This document shows, piece by piece, positions 1 to 8,868 of a stretch of 64,000 nt of DNA. The stretch is from contig NZ_SOAN01000001.1 in NCBI RefSeq assembly GCF_004364585.1, positions 124,001-188,000 of the forward strand, in the 5' to 3' direction. The stretch's first letter is position 1, and every line of letters starts with the position of its first letter. The DNA comes from Nesterenkonia aurantiaca. GTDB taxonomy: Bacteria > Actinomycetota > Actinomycetes > Actinomycetales > Micrococcaceae. The position numbers were made by a program, and so were the translations under genes. The notes under the pieces are model-generated. The model made no database searches. It saw only the letters and a program-made list of their open reading frames with translations, and had not been told where the DNA came from.

Positions 1-2
1 TC

Positions 3-662
3 GGCTACGACACGATCGCCGCCTCCGGGAACAACGCGACCGTGCTGCACTGGATCCGCAACCACGGTGCCGTGCGCCGCGGGGACCTGCTGCTGCTCGA
101 CGCAGGAGTCGAGGCTGACTCGCTCTACACCGCAGACATCACCCGCACGCTTCCGGTGACCGGGGAGTTCTCCCCCACCCAGCGCAAGATCTATGACGCG
201 GTCCTGGCCGCGGCGGATGCCGCGTTCGCCGCGGTCCGGCCCGGGATCAGGTTCCGCGACATCCACACCGCCGCGGTGCGGGTGCTGGCGGAGCATCTCG
301 ATGACTGGGGCCTGCTCCCGGTCAGCCTCGAGGAGGCACTGGAGGAGACCGGCCAGCATCACCGCAGGTGGATGCCACATGGCACCAGCCACCACCTTGG
401 CCTGGATGTCCACGACTGCGCCCAGGCAAAACGTGAGCTCTACCTCGACGGGGTGCTGGAACCCGGAATGGTCTTCACCATCGAACCCGGCCTCTACTTC
501 AAGAACGAGGATCTCGCGGTGCCGGCGGAGTTCCGCGGCATCGGTATCCGCATTGAAGACGACGTGTTGGTCACCGAGGACGGCGCGGAGAACCTCTCCG
601 CCGCCCTGCCGCGCACCGCGGAGGAGATCGAGCAGTGGATGCAGGGAATCTGGAGTTCCTGA
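3..662 (+). CDS. pepP: Xaa-Pro aminopeptidase (M24B), C-terminal part; 5' end outside window
   Basis: Cytosolic metallopeptidase that removes an N-terminal residue next to proline. The reading frame is open from the first bases of the window, so only the catalytic pita-bread half is present. All five metal-ligand motifs of the family can be seen: the Asp of DAG, the Asp of TADITRT, the His of SHHLGLDVHD, the Glu of FTIEPGLYF and the Glu of GIRIEDD. A GTG at 42 could be mistaken for a start, but the preceding codons (GYDTIAASGNNAT) are typical family sequence, so the true start lies upstream. It stands alone before a 160-base gap. Confidence 0.93.
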   Translation, partial: GYDTIAASGNNATVLHWIRNHGAVRRGDLLLLDAGVEADSLYTADITRTLPVTGEFSPTQRKIYDAVLAAADAAFAAVRPGIRFRDIHTAAVRVLAEHLDDWGLLPVSLEEALEETGQHHRRWMPHGTSHHLGLDVHDCAQAKRELYLDGVLEPGMVFTIEPGLYFKNEDLAVPAEFRGIGIRIEDDVLVTEDGAENLSAALPRTAEEIEQWMQGIWSS

Positions 663-823
663 CGACGGTGTTCCCCCAACGCCTGAGAAGTATGCTACAG
701 CGGCCACATGACTGTGATGAAGGCAATCTTTGTCAGGCGCGTGGCGTTCCTGACTACTTCTCAACAGGCGTTACGCTGGATTAAGACGAACCTGTCAGGT
801 TCAGAATTCATAGGAGGAAAACC

Positions 824-1099
824 ATGGGAATTATTGCTTGGCTCGTACTGGGCCTCATCGCCGGCGCCATCGCTCGGGCCATCCTGCCCGGCAGCCAGCC
901 CGGCGGCTGGATCGCTTCACTGATCACCGGTGTGCTCGGCGCACTGGTGGGCGGCTTCATCGCCTCCGCCGTCTTCGGCGTGAACGTCAACGACTCGTTC
1001 TTCGATCTGCCCACATGGCTCTTCGCCATCGGTGGCGGCGTGATCGTGGCCTTCATCTGGCAGGCCGTCACCGGTCGCCGCGGTCGCAAGACCGTCTGA
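824..1099 (+). CDS. GlsB/YeaQ/YmgE family stress-response membrane protein
   Basis: A 91-residue protein of about three hydrophobic helices (roughly 3-20, 27-50 and 64-82), rich in Gly and Ala, ending in a basic tail (GRRGRKTV). This is the length and pattern of the transglycosylase-associated family (YeaQ/YmgE), small inner-membrane proteins often induced by general stress. A strong AGGAGG lies 8 bases before the ATG. The molecular function of the family is unknown. It is monocistronic and followed by a long hairpin shared with the converging next gene. Confidence 0.88.
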   Translation: MGIIAWLVLGLIAGAIARAILPGSQPGGWIASLITGVLGALVGGFIASAVFGVNVNDSFFDLPTWLFAIGGGVIVAFIWQAVTGRRGRKTV

Positions 1100-1178
1100 A
1101 CCGCTTCAGCCTGAGCCGCTTCGGCGCGAAGTCCGGTTCCTGACGGAGCCGCCACCGCACCGAGCTGGCAGCAGCTTC

Positions 1179-1234
1179 AGAAGCGCCCCGCACGTCCGAG
1201 CTCCACAGGAGCATCGGATGTGCGGGGCGCTTCT
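1179..1234. terminator. Long bidirectional terminator hairpin
   Basis: A perfect 15-bp inverted repeat (1179-1193 with 1220-1234, arm AGAAGCGCCCCGCAC) continues inward with near-perfect pairing to a 3-base loop around 1205-1207. It lies between two converging genes and can serve both. Confidence 0.8.
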
Positions 1235-1275
1235 GCGTGTGCCGGAGGGTTCCTGCGACTCGCCAGGTGAAGGCA

Positions 1276-2274
1276 TCAGCTGCGCGGGGAGTCCTCCGGT
1301 CCGGTCTGCTCTGGCCGGGTGGGCTGGTCTGGCCGGGTGGGCTCCCCCGGCTGGCTGGGCTGCCCTGGCTGGGTGGGCTGGTCTGGCCGGGGGCGCTCCC
1401 CCGGCTGGTCAGGCTCAGGCCTGTGCACTGCCGGTGCTTCGGCGGCGGGCATGCGCACGCCATAGCGCGGGCGGCCATCGGGAAGGTCGTTGTACCCGGC
1501 GACCGGCGCCTGGGGCGCTGGTGCGGGCGCCGTCGCCTGATCGGACTCCGGCTCCCCTACTCGCTGCTCCCCAGCACCCTGCTGATCGGCACCCTGCTCT
1601 CCGGCCCCCTGCTGATCGAACCCCGGCCGGCTCGAGGCCTGCTGGTGCCGGGCCTCGTGGCCCGCTGCCTGCTGGGCGGGTGCGGGCTGCGCCGAACCCG
1701 GCTGGGCGGGTGCCGAGGCTGGCGGGGAGGAGGTGAGCCGGACGGAGGGCTGAGAGGTCGGATCGTTGGAGGCGTTGAGGCTCATCACTGCGGCTCCAGG
1801 GACCAGCTGGCGGGCGCGCTGAGCGGCGGAGAACTCGCAGACCACGTCAAAGGTGGTCGCCACGAGTTGGGACGAGGAGGCATACTCGCGCTTGCCCTTG
1901 CGCATGGCGAAGCCGATCACTCCGATGATCATCCAGATCGCCATGCCCAGCACCACCGAGAGCGCCAGGTTGTAGATGCTGGCCTCCGGGCTGAACAGGT
2001 AGATCAACAGTCCGATGAAGGCACCGAACATCGCGCCCTGCGCGGCCCCACCCAGCGCGACGCGCGGATAGGTCAGCCGGGTGCGGATGTGCTCCACCGA
2101 ACGCAGGTCATTGCCCACGATCGTCAGCGCCTTCACATCGAAGTCTTCGGCGGCGGTGAGATGGTCCACCAACTTCTGCGCATCCTCATAGGAGCGGTAG
2201 CGGCCCAGCAGCTCGCCGCGAGGCAGTCCCCCGGTGTTCATTGCGCCTGCAGTGGTTCCAGCATTCATCGACAT
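1276..2274 (-). CDS. General-stress-protein-like membrane protein with long Pro/Gln-rich tail
   Basis: 332 residues. Residues about 20-160 resemble the general stress protein 17M (YflT-like) domain of actinobacteria: a small alpha/beta unit (GRYRSYEDAQKLVDHL, then VKALTIVGNDL) interrupted by two membrane helices near 73-94 and 103-124. The last ~170 residues are low complexity, rich in Pro, Gln, Ala and Gly, with repeated PxQP/RPDQP-type blocks that come from imperfect DNA repeats with a 54-base period (copies from about 1321 and 1375). The tail is probably disordered and extends from one membrane face. Function is unknown. The ATG at 2274 was used; ATG codons at 2268 and 2241 are alternatives. 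Confidence 0.75.
   Translation of the reverse strand: MSMNAGTTAGAMNTGGLPRGELLGRYRSYEDAQKLVDHLTAAEDFDVKALTIVGNDLRSVEHIRTRLTYPRVALGGAAQGAMFGAFIGLLIYLFSPEASIYNLALSVVLGMAIWMIIGVIGFAMRKGKREYASSSQLVATTFDVVCEFSAAQRARQLVPGAAVMSLNASNDPTSQPSVRLTSSPPASAPAQPGSAQPAPAQQAAGHEARHQQASSRPGFDQQGAGEQGADQQGAGEQRVGEPESDQATAPAPAPQAPVAGYNDLPDGRPRYGVRMPAAEAPAVHRPEPDQPGERPRPDQPTQPGQPSQPGEPTRPDQPTRPEQTGPEDSPRS
1321..1408. repeat. Imperfect 54-base tandem duplication in the Pro-rich coding tail
   Basis: The block beginning GGGCTGGTCTGGCCGGG occurs at 1321 and again at 1375, each followed by a near-identical CTCCCCCGGCTGG. The duplication lies inside the C-terminal region of the stress-protein-like gene and accounts for its repeated Pro-Gln units. 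Confidence 0.6.
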
Positions 2275-2360
2275 CTCTCCATCATCTCAGGTCGGCCCCT
2301 GTGGCGGAGCCCTCCGGGCACCGACGCCCCCGATACGCTCCCGGCTCGTAGACTGGTGCG

Positions 2361-3491
2361 GTGTCTGATCCCGCCATCACCGAACGCATCCGCCAGCGCC
2401 TGAACGAGGTCATCGATCCGGAGCTGCGCCTGCCCATCACCCAGCTGGGCATGGTGGGCGAGATCAGCGTCGATGACGCCGGTGCCGCGCAGGTGGGGGT
2501 CAAGCTGACCATCGAGGCCTGCCCGATGCGCAGCCGGATCGTCGAAGACGTCACCGCCGCTGCCGTGCGCGCCGAGGGGGTCTCCACGGCTTCGGTCCAG
2601 CTGGGCGTGATGACCCCCGCAGAGCGCGCCGCACTGAAGGAGCACCTGCGCGGCGGTGAGACCGGGAAGGTCAATCGTTTCGCCCAGCCGGAGAACCTGA
2701 CGCGGATCTACGCCGTGGCCTCAGGCAAGGGCGGGGTGGGCAAGTCCTCGGTCACCGTGAACCTGGCCTGCGCCATGGCGGCGCAGGGCCTGAAGGTCGG
2801 CATCGTCGATGCAGACATCCATGGATTCAGCGTCCCGGACCTGATGGGCATCACCGATAGGCCCACTCGGTTGGATGAGATGATCCTGCCGCCGGTGGCC
2901 TACGGCGTGAAGACCATCTCGATCGGGATGTTCGTGGAGGGCAACCAGGCGGTGGCCTGGCGTGGTCCGATGCTGCACCGCGCGGTGGAGCAGTTCCTCA
3001 CCGATGTCCACTTCGGCGATCTCGACGTGCTGCTGCTGGATCTGCCCCCGGGCACCGGCGATATCGCGATCTCGGTGGCGCAGCTGCTGCCTGGCTCGGA
3101 GCTGCTGGTGGTCACCACTCCGCAGGCCGCAGCCTCGAGTGTGGCAGAACGCGCTGGCGCGCTGAGTTCCCAGACCAAGCAGCGGGTGGCCGGGGTGATC
3201 GAGAACATGGGTCCGATGACCCTGCCCGACGGGTCCAGCTTCGAGCTCTTCGGCTCCGGCGGAGGTCAGCTGGTCGCCGAGAGGCTCAGCGCAGCGCTTC
3301 AGAGCGAGGTCCCGCTGCTGGGCTCCGTGCCGCTGGACATGAACCTGCGCGAGGCCGGCGACGACGGAGAGCCGGTGGTGCTCTCGGCTCCCGAATCCCC
3401 GGCCGGAGCCGCGCTGCGCGGGATCGCCGCCCGGCTGGCGGTGCAGCCGCGCGGAATGAGCGGGCGCAAGCTCCCGTTCAGCCCCGCCTAG
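2361..3491 (+). CDS. mrp: Mrp/ApbC-family P-loop ATPase, iron-sulfur cluster carrier
   Basis: 376 residues. The N-terminal ~80 residues form an FSCA/DUF59 domain. After a linker comes a MinD/Mrp ATPase with the deviant Walker A GKGGVGKSS near 122-130, the DADIHGFSVPDLMG segment and the Walker B LLLDLPPGTGD. The family carries Fe-S clusters to apo-proteins. The CxxC seen in many homologues near ENM is absent here (ENMGPMTLPDG); from memory this is usual for actinobacterial members. The start is GTG at 2361. Mrp is a conserved neighbour of tatB and the O-methyltransferase in actinobacteria, and both are within 6 kb here, with the TRAP operon inserted between. Confidence 0.93.
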   Translation: MSDPAITERIRQRLNEVIDPELRLPITQLGMVGEISVDDAGAAQVGVKLTIEACPMRSRIVEDVTAAAVRAEGVSTASVQLGVMTPAERAALKEHLRGGETGKVNRFAQPENLTRIYAVASGKGGVGKSSVTVNLACAMAAQGLKVGIVDADIHGFSVPDLMGITDRPTRLDEMILPPVAYGVKTISIGMFVEGNQAVAWRGPMLHRAVEQFLTDVHFGDLDVLLLDLPPGTGDIAISVAQLLPGSELLVVTTPQAAASSVAERAGALSSQTKQRVAGVIENMGPMTLPDGSSFELFGSGGGQLVAERLSAALQSEVPLLGSVPLDMNLREAGDDGEPVVLSAPESPAGAALRGIAARLAVQPRGMSGRKLPFSPA

Positions 3492-3658
3492 CGCCTCGCA
3501 CGACGGCGGCCCTCTGACCAGGACGAATCGCGCCCAGGAACCCCCTCCCCCTATGCTGTGGGGCACGTGATTCCCGACACATCCCTTTGGAGCGTCGGCT
3601 GTCGCCGCACATGAGTCCAGCACTTGATGAGTCCTACAGCATATGAGGGAGCACACCT

Positions 3659-4687
3659 ATGTCTACTGAAATCACTGCAGCTCCGAGGCGATGGAGCCTC
3701 ACACTCGGCGCCTCCGCCGCCGCCGCGGCCCTGCTTCTCACCGCTTGCGGCGATGACGCCGAAGGCGGCGGGGACGCGTCCGCAGAGGGCGACGTCGGCT
3801 CGATGGACGCCGAATTCATCACGATCGGCACCGGCGGATCCTCAGGCGTCTACTACCAGATCGGCGCGACCATGTCCGACATGCTTGCCGGTGAACTCGA
3901 CGCCGACACCTCGGTACAGGCCACGGGCGCCTCGGCCGAGAACATCAACATGATGACCGACGGCGACGCCGAGATGATCTTCGCCATGGGCGACGCTGTG
4001 GTCCAGGCCGGCGAAGGCAGCGGGCCCTTCGAAGACGAGCCCCGCGATAACCTCATGGCCCTCGCAGCCCTGTACCCGAACACTGTGCAGGTGGTGGCCA
4101 CCGAGGCCTCCGGCATCGAATCCATCGAGGACCTCGCCGGCCGCAGCGTCGCGGTTGGAGACGTCGGCTCCGGCGTGGAGCTCAACGCCCGCACCGTGCT
4201 CGACGCCCATGGGCTCAGCTATGAGGATCTCAACGAGGATTTCCTCTCCTACGCGGAGGCTACCGACCAGATGGCCAACGGCCACATCGATGCCGCCTTC
4301 GTGACCTCTGGGCTGCCGAACCCGACCCTGACCGAACTGGGCACCAACACGGACTTCATCGTGCTGCCCATCGAAGGTGAAGGCGCCGAGAATCTCCTGG
4401 GCGACTACGACTACTTCGCCGAGGACGTCATCCCCGGCGGGACCTACCTCGCCGACGAGGACGTCACCACGGTGGGTGTGACCAACCACCTTATGATCAG
4501 CGCAGATCTCTCCGAGGACGCCGGCTATGACATCACCGCGGCGCTCTTCGACAACCTCGAGCGACTGCAGGGGTCACACAGCGCCGCGGAACAGATCACC
4601 CTGGAGAGCGTGACCGAAGGACTCGTCGTGCCGCTGCACCCCGGTGCGCAGCGGTACTTCGAGGAGCAGGGTGTCGAGCTGGACTGA
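3659..4687 (+). CDS. TAXI-family TRAP transporter solute-binding lipoprotein
   Basis: 342 residues with an N-terminal lipoprotein signal (hydrophobic AAAALLL, lipobox LTAC, Cys near residue 31) and an Asp/Glu-rich linker. The mature part starts FITIGTGGSSGVYYQIGATMSD, the hallmark of TAXI proteins, and later has SVAVGDVGSGVELNARTVL. It would capture a small organic acid or amino acid (TAXI ligands include glutamate and other dicarboxylates; the substrate here cannot be deduced) and hand it to the fused permease two genes on. It is the first gene of a three-gene operon. The mature protein is strongly acidic. Confidence 0.93.
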   Translation: MSTEITAAPRRWSLTLGASAAAAALLLTACGDDAEGGGDASAEGDVGSMDAEFITIGTGGSSGVYYQIGATMSDMLAGELDADTSVQATGASAENINMMTDGDAEMIFAMGDAVVQAGEGSGPFEDEPRDNLMALAALYPNTVQVVATEASGIESIEDLAGRSVAVGDVGSGVELNARTVLDAHGLSYEDLNEDFLSYAEATDQMANGHIDAAFVTSGLPNPTLTELGTNTDFIVLPIEGEGAENLLGDYDYFAEDVIPGGTYLADEDVTTVGVTNHLMISADLSEDAGYDITAALFDNLERLQGSHSAAEQITLESVTEGLVVPLHPGAQRYFEEQGVELD

Positions 4688-4730
4688 CCGGGATCAGGAG
4701 CGACTCTCCGGGTCGACTCCGCTGGACAGG

Positions 4731-5207
4731 ATGTCGCGGCGACGACTGCTGACCCGCACGGGCACGGTCGCCGCCGCGGCGTCACTCTCCCTCGCCACCG
4801 CGATGCTGACCTCCTGCGCAGCAACCCGCAAGCTGGTGCTCCAGCATCAGCGCTCCGGTGAGGTCTACGCCGAGCTGGACATCTCTGAGGATTCCGAGAT
4901 CACCCATAGCTGGATCCACTCCATCGAACTCTCCCGCTGGACCGACGTCTACCGGCTTTCCGGGAACTCCTTGGTCCTGGTCGCCACACGCTTCTCGGAG
5001 TACGGCGCGGGGATGCCGATGGATGAAGGCGACCTCCGGATCGAGGACGGTCAGATCATCATCGAGAACATCGATCGAGAATTCGACGCCATCCGCTGGA
5101 TCCATTCCCACCGTGTTGACTACCGCATCGGCATCGATGGTCAGGAGGACCTCGTGGACCCCACCGAGCTCCCCCACCGTCAGCCGATTGAACTGAGGCC
5201 CCGATGA
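4731..5207 (+). CDS. DUF1850 domain lipoprotein of TRAP-TAXI operon
   Basis: 158 residues from the ATG at 4731. This start was chosen because it begins the basic MSRRRLL segment and places a signal peptide with lipobox LTSC near residue 28; an upstream in-frame ATG at 4644 would overlap the preceding gene and bury the signal. The body has the DUF1850 features: WIHSIELSRWTDVYRL and a C-terminal WIHSHRVDYRIG. DUF1850 proteins nearly always sit between a TAXI binding protein and a fused TRAP permease, as here, and are presumed accessory subunits. The stop overlaps the permease start by four bases (ATGA). Confidence 0.85.
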   Translation: MSRRRLLTRTGTVAAAASLSLATAMLTSCAATRKLVLQHQRSGEVYAELDISEDSEITHSWIHSIELSRWTDVYRLSGNSLVLVATRFSEYGAGMPMDEGDLRIEDGQIIIENIDREFDAIRWIHSHRVDYRIGIDGQEDLVDPTELPHRQPIELRPR

Positions 5208-7186
5208 ACACCGCAAGAACCACGGATGTCACCACCCGAGTGGAGCCCCAGGCTCAGCAGGCGGCGGCAGAGGCGGCGAAGAAGTACGACGTCGAGTCCC
5301 GCGTGCGCGAGACGCACTGGAAACCGCTGGCGGTGTTGCTGAGCTCGGTCGCGATCTTCACTGCGCTCTACCACCTCTACACGGCGTACTTCGGGACGCC
5401 CGCTACGCTGCTGCATCGCTCGCTGCACGTGAGCCTCATCCTGTTCCTGGTCTTCATGCTCTATCCCCCCACCAAGAAGGCCACTGCGGCGTGGTGGCGC
5501 ATCCCGGACGCGATCCTCGCGCTCGCCGCTCTGGTGCCCACGGTCTACCTGTGGCTGAACTACGACCAGGTGGTCCTGCAGGCCGGACGATTCACCACCA
5601 CTGATGTTCTGGTGGGCACGCTGCTGACTGTGCTGGTCCTCGAAGCCGCCCGTCGCGTGACCGGATGGGCGCTGCCGATCCTGGCGATGCTGTTCATCGC
5701 CTTCGGACTCTATGGACGCGAACTCCCGGGGCTGTTCCGTCACCGCGGCTATGACTGGGACACCCTGGCGTACAACTTCTACGCCACCACCGAGGGCATC
5801 TTCTCCACCGCCATCGGGGTCTCCTCGACCTACATCTTCCTGTTCATCCTCTTCGGGGCGTTCCTGGCCAAGTCCGGGATGAGCCAGATGTTCAATGACC
5901 TTGCTATGGCGATCGCGGGTCAGGGCCGCGGCGGACCGGCGAAGGTCGCCACCATCGCCTCCGGGTTCATGGGATCCATCAACGGTGCGGCCATCGCCAA
6001 TGTGGTCTCCACCGGTGCCTTCACGATTCCACTGATGCGCAAGGTCGGCTACACCCGCACCTTCGCCGGCGCCGTGGAGTCCACCGCGTCAGTGGGTGGA
6101 CAGATACTCCCGCCCATCATGGGTGCTGCGGCCTTCATCATGGCCGAGACGCTGGGCGTCCCGTACACCACGGTGGCGCTCGCCGCGATCGTGCCGGCTC
6201 TGCTCTACTACGTCAGCCTGATCGCGCAGATCCATCTGCGCGCCACACGGATGGGCCTGCAGGGGATCGCGAAGGAGAACCTGCCAGCCGTCCTGGATGT
6301 GCTCCGAGAGCGCGGACACCTGCTGCTGCCGCTGATCTTCCTGATGTACATGCTGTTCTTCTCCGGTCGCACGATCTTGTACTCGGCGTTTCTCACCATC
6401 TTGGTCACCATCGCGGTGGCCATGCTGCGCTCGACCACACGGATGAGCTTCCGGCAGATCCTGGAGGCTCTCGAGGACGGCACCAAGTCCGCACTGGGTG
6501 TGGCCGTGGCCTGCGCCTCGGTGGGCGTCATCGTGGGTGTGGTCACCATGTCCGGCTTCGGCGTCGTCCTCGCCAGCGCGATCGTCTCGCTCAGCGGCGG
6601 GGTGCTGTTCTGGACCCTGGTCATGACCGCAGTGGCCTGCCTGGTGCTCGGCATGGGACTCCCGTCCATCCCCGCCTACATCGTCACCGCGACGATGGCC
6701 GCTCCGGCACTGACCGAGCTGGGGGTGGAGCCGCTGGTGGCTCACCTGTTCGTGTTCTACTTCGGCCTCTTCGCGAACATCACCCCTCCCGTGGCACTTG
6801 CGGCTTTCGCCGCCTCGGGCATCAGCGGAGGCAATCCGATGCGCACCGGGGTGGCGTCGATGCGGTTGGCCGCCGCGGGCTACGTGATCCCGTTCCTCTT
6901 CGTCTACAACCCCGACCTGCTGCTCCGGGGAGTCGACCTGCTCACCGGGATCGTCGTGGTCGGCACCGCGATCGCAGGAATCCTGCTGCTGGCCACCGCC
7001 CTTGAGGGGCACTTCATGGTGGACATGTCCTGGTACCTGCGCATCACCATGGCGGCGGGAGCCATCATGATCCTGACCCAGCACACCACGTACTCACTGC
7101 TGGGTCTGGGACTGGTCGGGATCGTGCTGGCGGTGCAGATGGTCCGAGCCCGGGCCGTGGGCAGCCTCGGCCTGCGCGCCATCTGA
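5204..7186 (+). CDS. TRAP transporter permease, DctM/DctQ fused (TAXI type)
   Basis: 660 residues, highly hydrophobic, with about 16 or more predicted helices. The small 4-helix Q-like part is fused in front of the 12-helix M part. Family motifs seen are GQGRGGPAKVATIASGFMGS with INGAAIANV (near 245-270), GAVESTASVGGQILPPIMGAA, and LGMGLPSIPAYIV with FANITPPVALAAFAASGI further on. It is a secondary transporter driven by an ion gradient and works with the binding protein and DUF1850 lipoprotein encoded just upstream. The start is coupled to the preceding gene by an ATGA overlap. Confidence 0.95.
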   Translation: MNTARTTDVTTRVEPQAQQAAAEAAKKYDVESRVRETHWKPLAVLLSSVAIFTALYHLYTAYFGTPATLLHRSLHVSLILFLVFMLYPPTKKATAAWWRIPDAILALAALVPTVYLWLNYDQVVLQAGRFTTTDVLVGTLLTVLVLEAARRVTGWALPILAMLFIAFGLYGRELPGLFRHRGYDWDTLAYNFYATTEGIFSTAIGVSSTYIFLFILFGAFLAKSGMSQMFNDLAMAIAGQGRGGPAKVATIASGFMGSINGAAIANVVSTGAFTIPLMRKVGYTRTFAGAVESTASVGGQILPPIMGAAAFIMAETLGVPYTTVALAAIVPALLYYVSLIAQIHLRATRMGLQGIAKENLPAVLDVLRERGHLLLPLIFLMYMLFFSGRTILYSAFLTILVTIAVAMLRSTTRMSFRQILEALEDGTKSALGVAVACASVGVIVGVVTMSGFGVVLASAIVSLSGGVLFWTLVMTAVACLVLGMGLPSIPAYIVTATMAAPALTELGVEPLVAHLFVFYFGLFANITPPVALAAFAASGISGGNPMRTGVASMRLAAAGYVIPFLFVYNPDLLLRGVDLLTGIVVVGTAIAGILLLATALEGHFMVDMSWYLRITMAAGAIMILTQHTTYSLLGLGLVGIVLAVQMVRARAVGSLGLRAI

Positions 7187-7233
7187 GCTCTACGGCAGGA
7201 CCCGCTCGGCCGGAAGGGCGGGAGGCGGACGCC

Positions 7234-7794
7234 TCAGGTGGCTTCGGTGTCGAAGGGCGCCGCAGCACTTGAGGGGCCTGCCGAGTTCTCCTCCTGCACC
7301 GCGGAAGTGGGGGCGGCGGTCGGCGCGGCTGAGCTGGTCGCCGCGCCAGCCCCGGCCATGCCGGCGGCGATGGCACCTGAGGACCGGTTCGCCGCAGCCG
7401 GAGGAACGCCTCCGCCGGGCACCGAGGACGTGGTGCCGGCGTCCTTCTTGGCGCGGAAGACCTCGCGGGGATCAGCCGCTGCGCGAGCCGAGTCCAGGGT
7501 CCCGGTCACTGCCGATCGGGCTTCACGGAGGTCCTCGCCATACTCGTTGCTCAACGCGTCGCGGATGATCCGGCGCGGATCGTATTGCCGGGGGTCGTAG
7601 CGCTTCCAGTCGACGTCGTCGAAGTCGGTGCCGGTCTCGTCCTTGAACCGACCCTTGGCATCCTCGGCCATATCCCGGGCCTGGCGCGCCCAACGGGCCA
7701 GGTTCCGGGCATACTGCGGGAGCCGTTCGGGTCCGAGGATGACGAGCGCGAGAACGATCAGGATCACGAACTCGTAGGCGTTGATTCCAGGCAC
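7234..7794 (-). CDS. tatB: Sec-independent protein translocase subunit TatB
   Basis: 186 residues. One N-terminal membrane helix (FVILIVLALVILGPERLP, residues about 9-26) carries the Glu-Arg-Leu-Pro hinge typical of TatA/B, followed by an amphipathic helix (ARNLARWARQARDMAEDAK) and a poorly conserved Ala/Pro-rich tail. The position fits: in actinobacteria tatB lies at the end of the sigE region near mrp and the O-methyltransferase. TatA and TatC are not in the window. The gene follows the 300-residue membrane-anchored protein on the same strand after a 26-base gap, so the two are probably cotranscribed. Confidence 0.92.
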   Translation of the reverse strand: MPGINAYEFVILIVLALVILGPERLPQYARNLARWARQARDMAEDAKGRFKDETGTDFDDVDWKRYDPRQYDPRRIIRDALSNEYGEDLREARSAVTGTLDSARAAADPREVFRAKKDAGTTSSVPGGGVPPAAANRSSGAIAAGMAGAGAATSSAAPTAAPTSAVQEENSAGPSSAAAPFDTEAT

Positions 7795-7820
7795 AGCCCA
7801 ACCCTACCGTCAGCGCCGGT

Positions 7821-8723
7821 TCAGTCGGTGAGCCAGGCGAGCAGCTCTTCGAAGCCGCGTTCAAGCCGCTCGGAGCCGGTGGGGACGATCGGCAGCACCT
7901 GCACCCGGGAGCGGTCGGTGGCCATCACCCAGTTGGATATCTGCTCTGCGGTCTCGGCCGGCAGATCGGAGGTGACCACGTACTGGACCCGCCCGCTCCC
8001 CATGGCGGCGGTCCACTCCTGAGCCCCCTCGGAGATGAAGAGCTCACACTCATCACCGGTGCGCAGGGTCAGGGTCTCTCGGACGGATGCCGAGGTGTCC
8101 ACCAAACCCTCGAGCTTCGATTCCAAGGCTGCGAGCTCGACGTCGGACTCCTCGGGCCGGGTCTCTGAGATGTCCAGCCGATGCTCACCGTCGGTGAGCC
8201 GCAGCTGCACCGTGCGGATGTCCTCGACCACTCCGGTCTCTGCGTATTCGGCGGTCAGACCGAACCCCGAGAGGTGCGGCACCGACCAGCCCAGGCTCTT
8301 GAGCGCGTTCAGGCTCTCCAGTGGGATCTGCTGGATCTCGGTGCTCTCCGGGGCTCCTGGAAGCGTGGCATCCGAGGCGTCCACCGGGATCAGGTTCAGA
8401 TCGGTGCTGGTCAGCGGGACGCCTGCAGCGCCGTCGGTGGATTCCTCAACCTCCTGCTGGCTGGACTGCACCCCCTGGGGCAGCAGCGACTGCACCGAAT
8501 TGATCTGCGGGAGCGCACGACCGCCGACCACCCAAGCGGCGACGAAGATCAGGACTCCCAGCAGCGCAAGCACCAGCAGGGTCAGCACAACAAGCCACCC
8601 GGCGCGCGGCCGAGTGGCTTCGTTGGCGACCGTTCCGCGATGCCAGCTGCGGTGTGACTCTGAGCTGCTGGCCCCGGGGACGGCCGGAGTGCTTCGATCG
8701 TGCCTGGTCATCCTGACTATCAT
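7821..8723 (-). CDS. Membrane-anchored protein of unknown function in the sigE-tatB slot
   Basis: 300 residues, not firmly recognised. It has a ~45-residue polar N-terminus, one strong membrane helix near 45-67 (WLVVLTLLVLALLGVLIFVAAWVV) and a ~230-residue acidic extracellular part. The later segments (GWSVPHLSGFGLTAEY, then VQLRLTDGEHRLDISE, then VQYVVTSDLPAETAEQI) resemble in pattern the C-terminal domain of RseB/MucB-like proteins; this is my reading, not a proven match. No zinc-finger anti-sigma domain or trypsin triad is present. Start is ATG at 8723 or 8711. It is divergent from the O-methyltransferase and just upstream of tatB. Confidence 0.7.
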   Translation of the reverse strand: MIVRMTRHDRSTPAVPGASSSESHRSWHRGTVANEATRPRAGWLVVLTLLVLALLGVLIFVAAWVVGGRALPQINSVQSLLPQGVQSSQQEVEESTDGAAGVPLTSTDLNLIPVDASDATLPGAPESTEIQQIPLESLNALKSLGWSVPHLSGFGLTAEYAETGVVEDIRTVQLRLTDGEHRLDISETRPEESDVELAALESKLEGLVDTSASVRETLTLRTGDECELFISEGAQEWTAAMGSGRVQYVVTSDLPAETAEQISNWVMATDRSRVQVLPIVPTGSERLERGFEELLAWLTD

Positions 8724-8868
8724 GAAGGCTAGAACTGTGCAGAAGCTGAAATTCTTCTGGAGATCGATCGGGCTCGGATGCCGAAGAACGACTCCGAGGG
8801 GCGACGATCCTCCGGATGCTCAAGCCTCGTGCCGCCCGGTTCACCCACCCGCACGCAGATAAGGTCCC

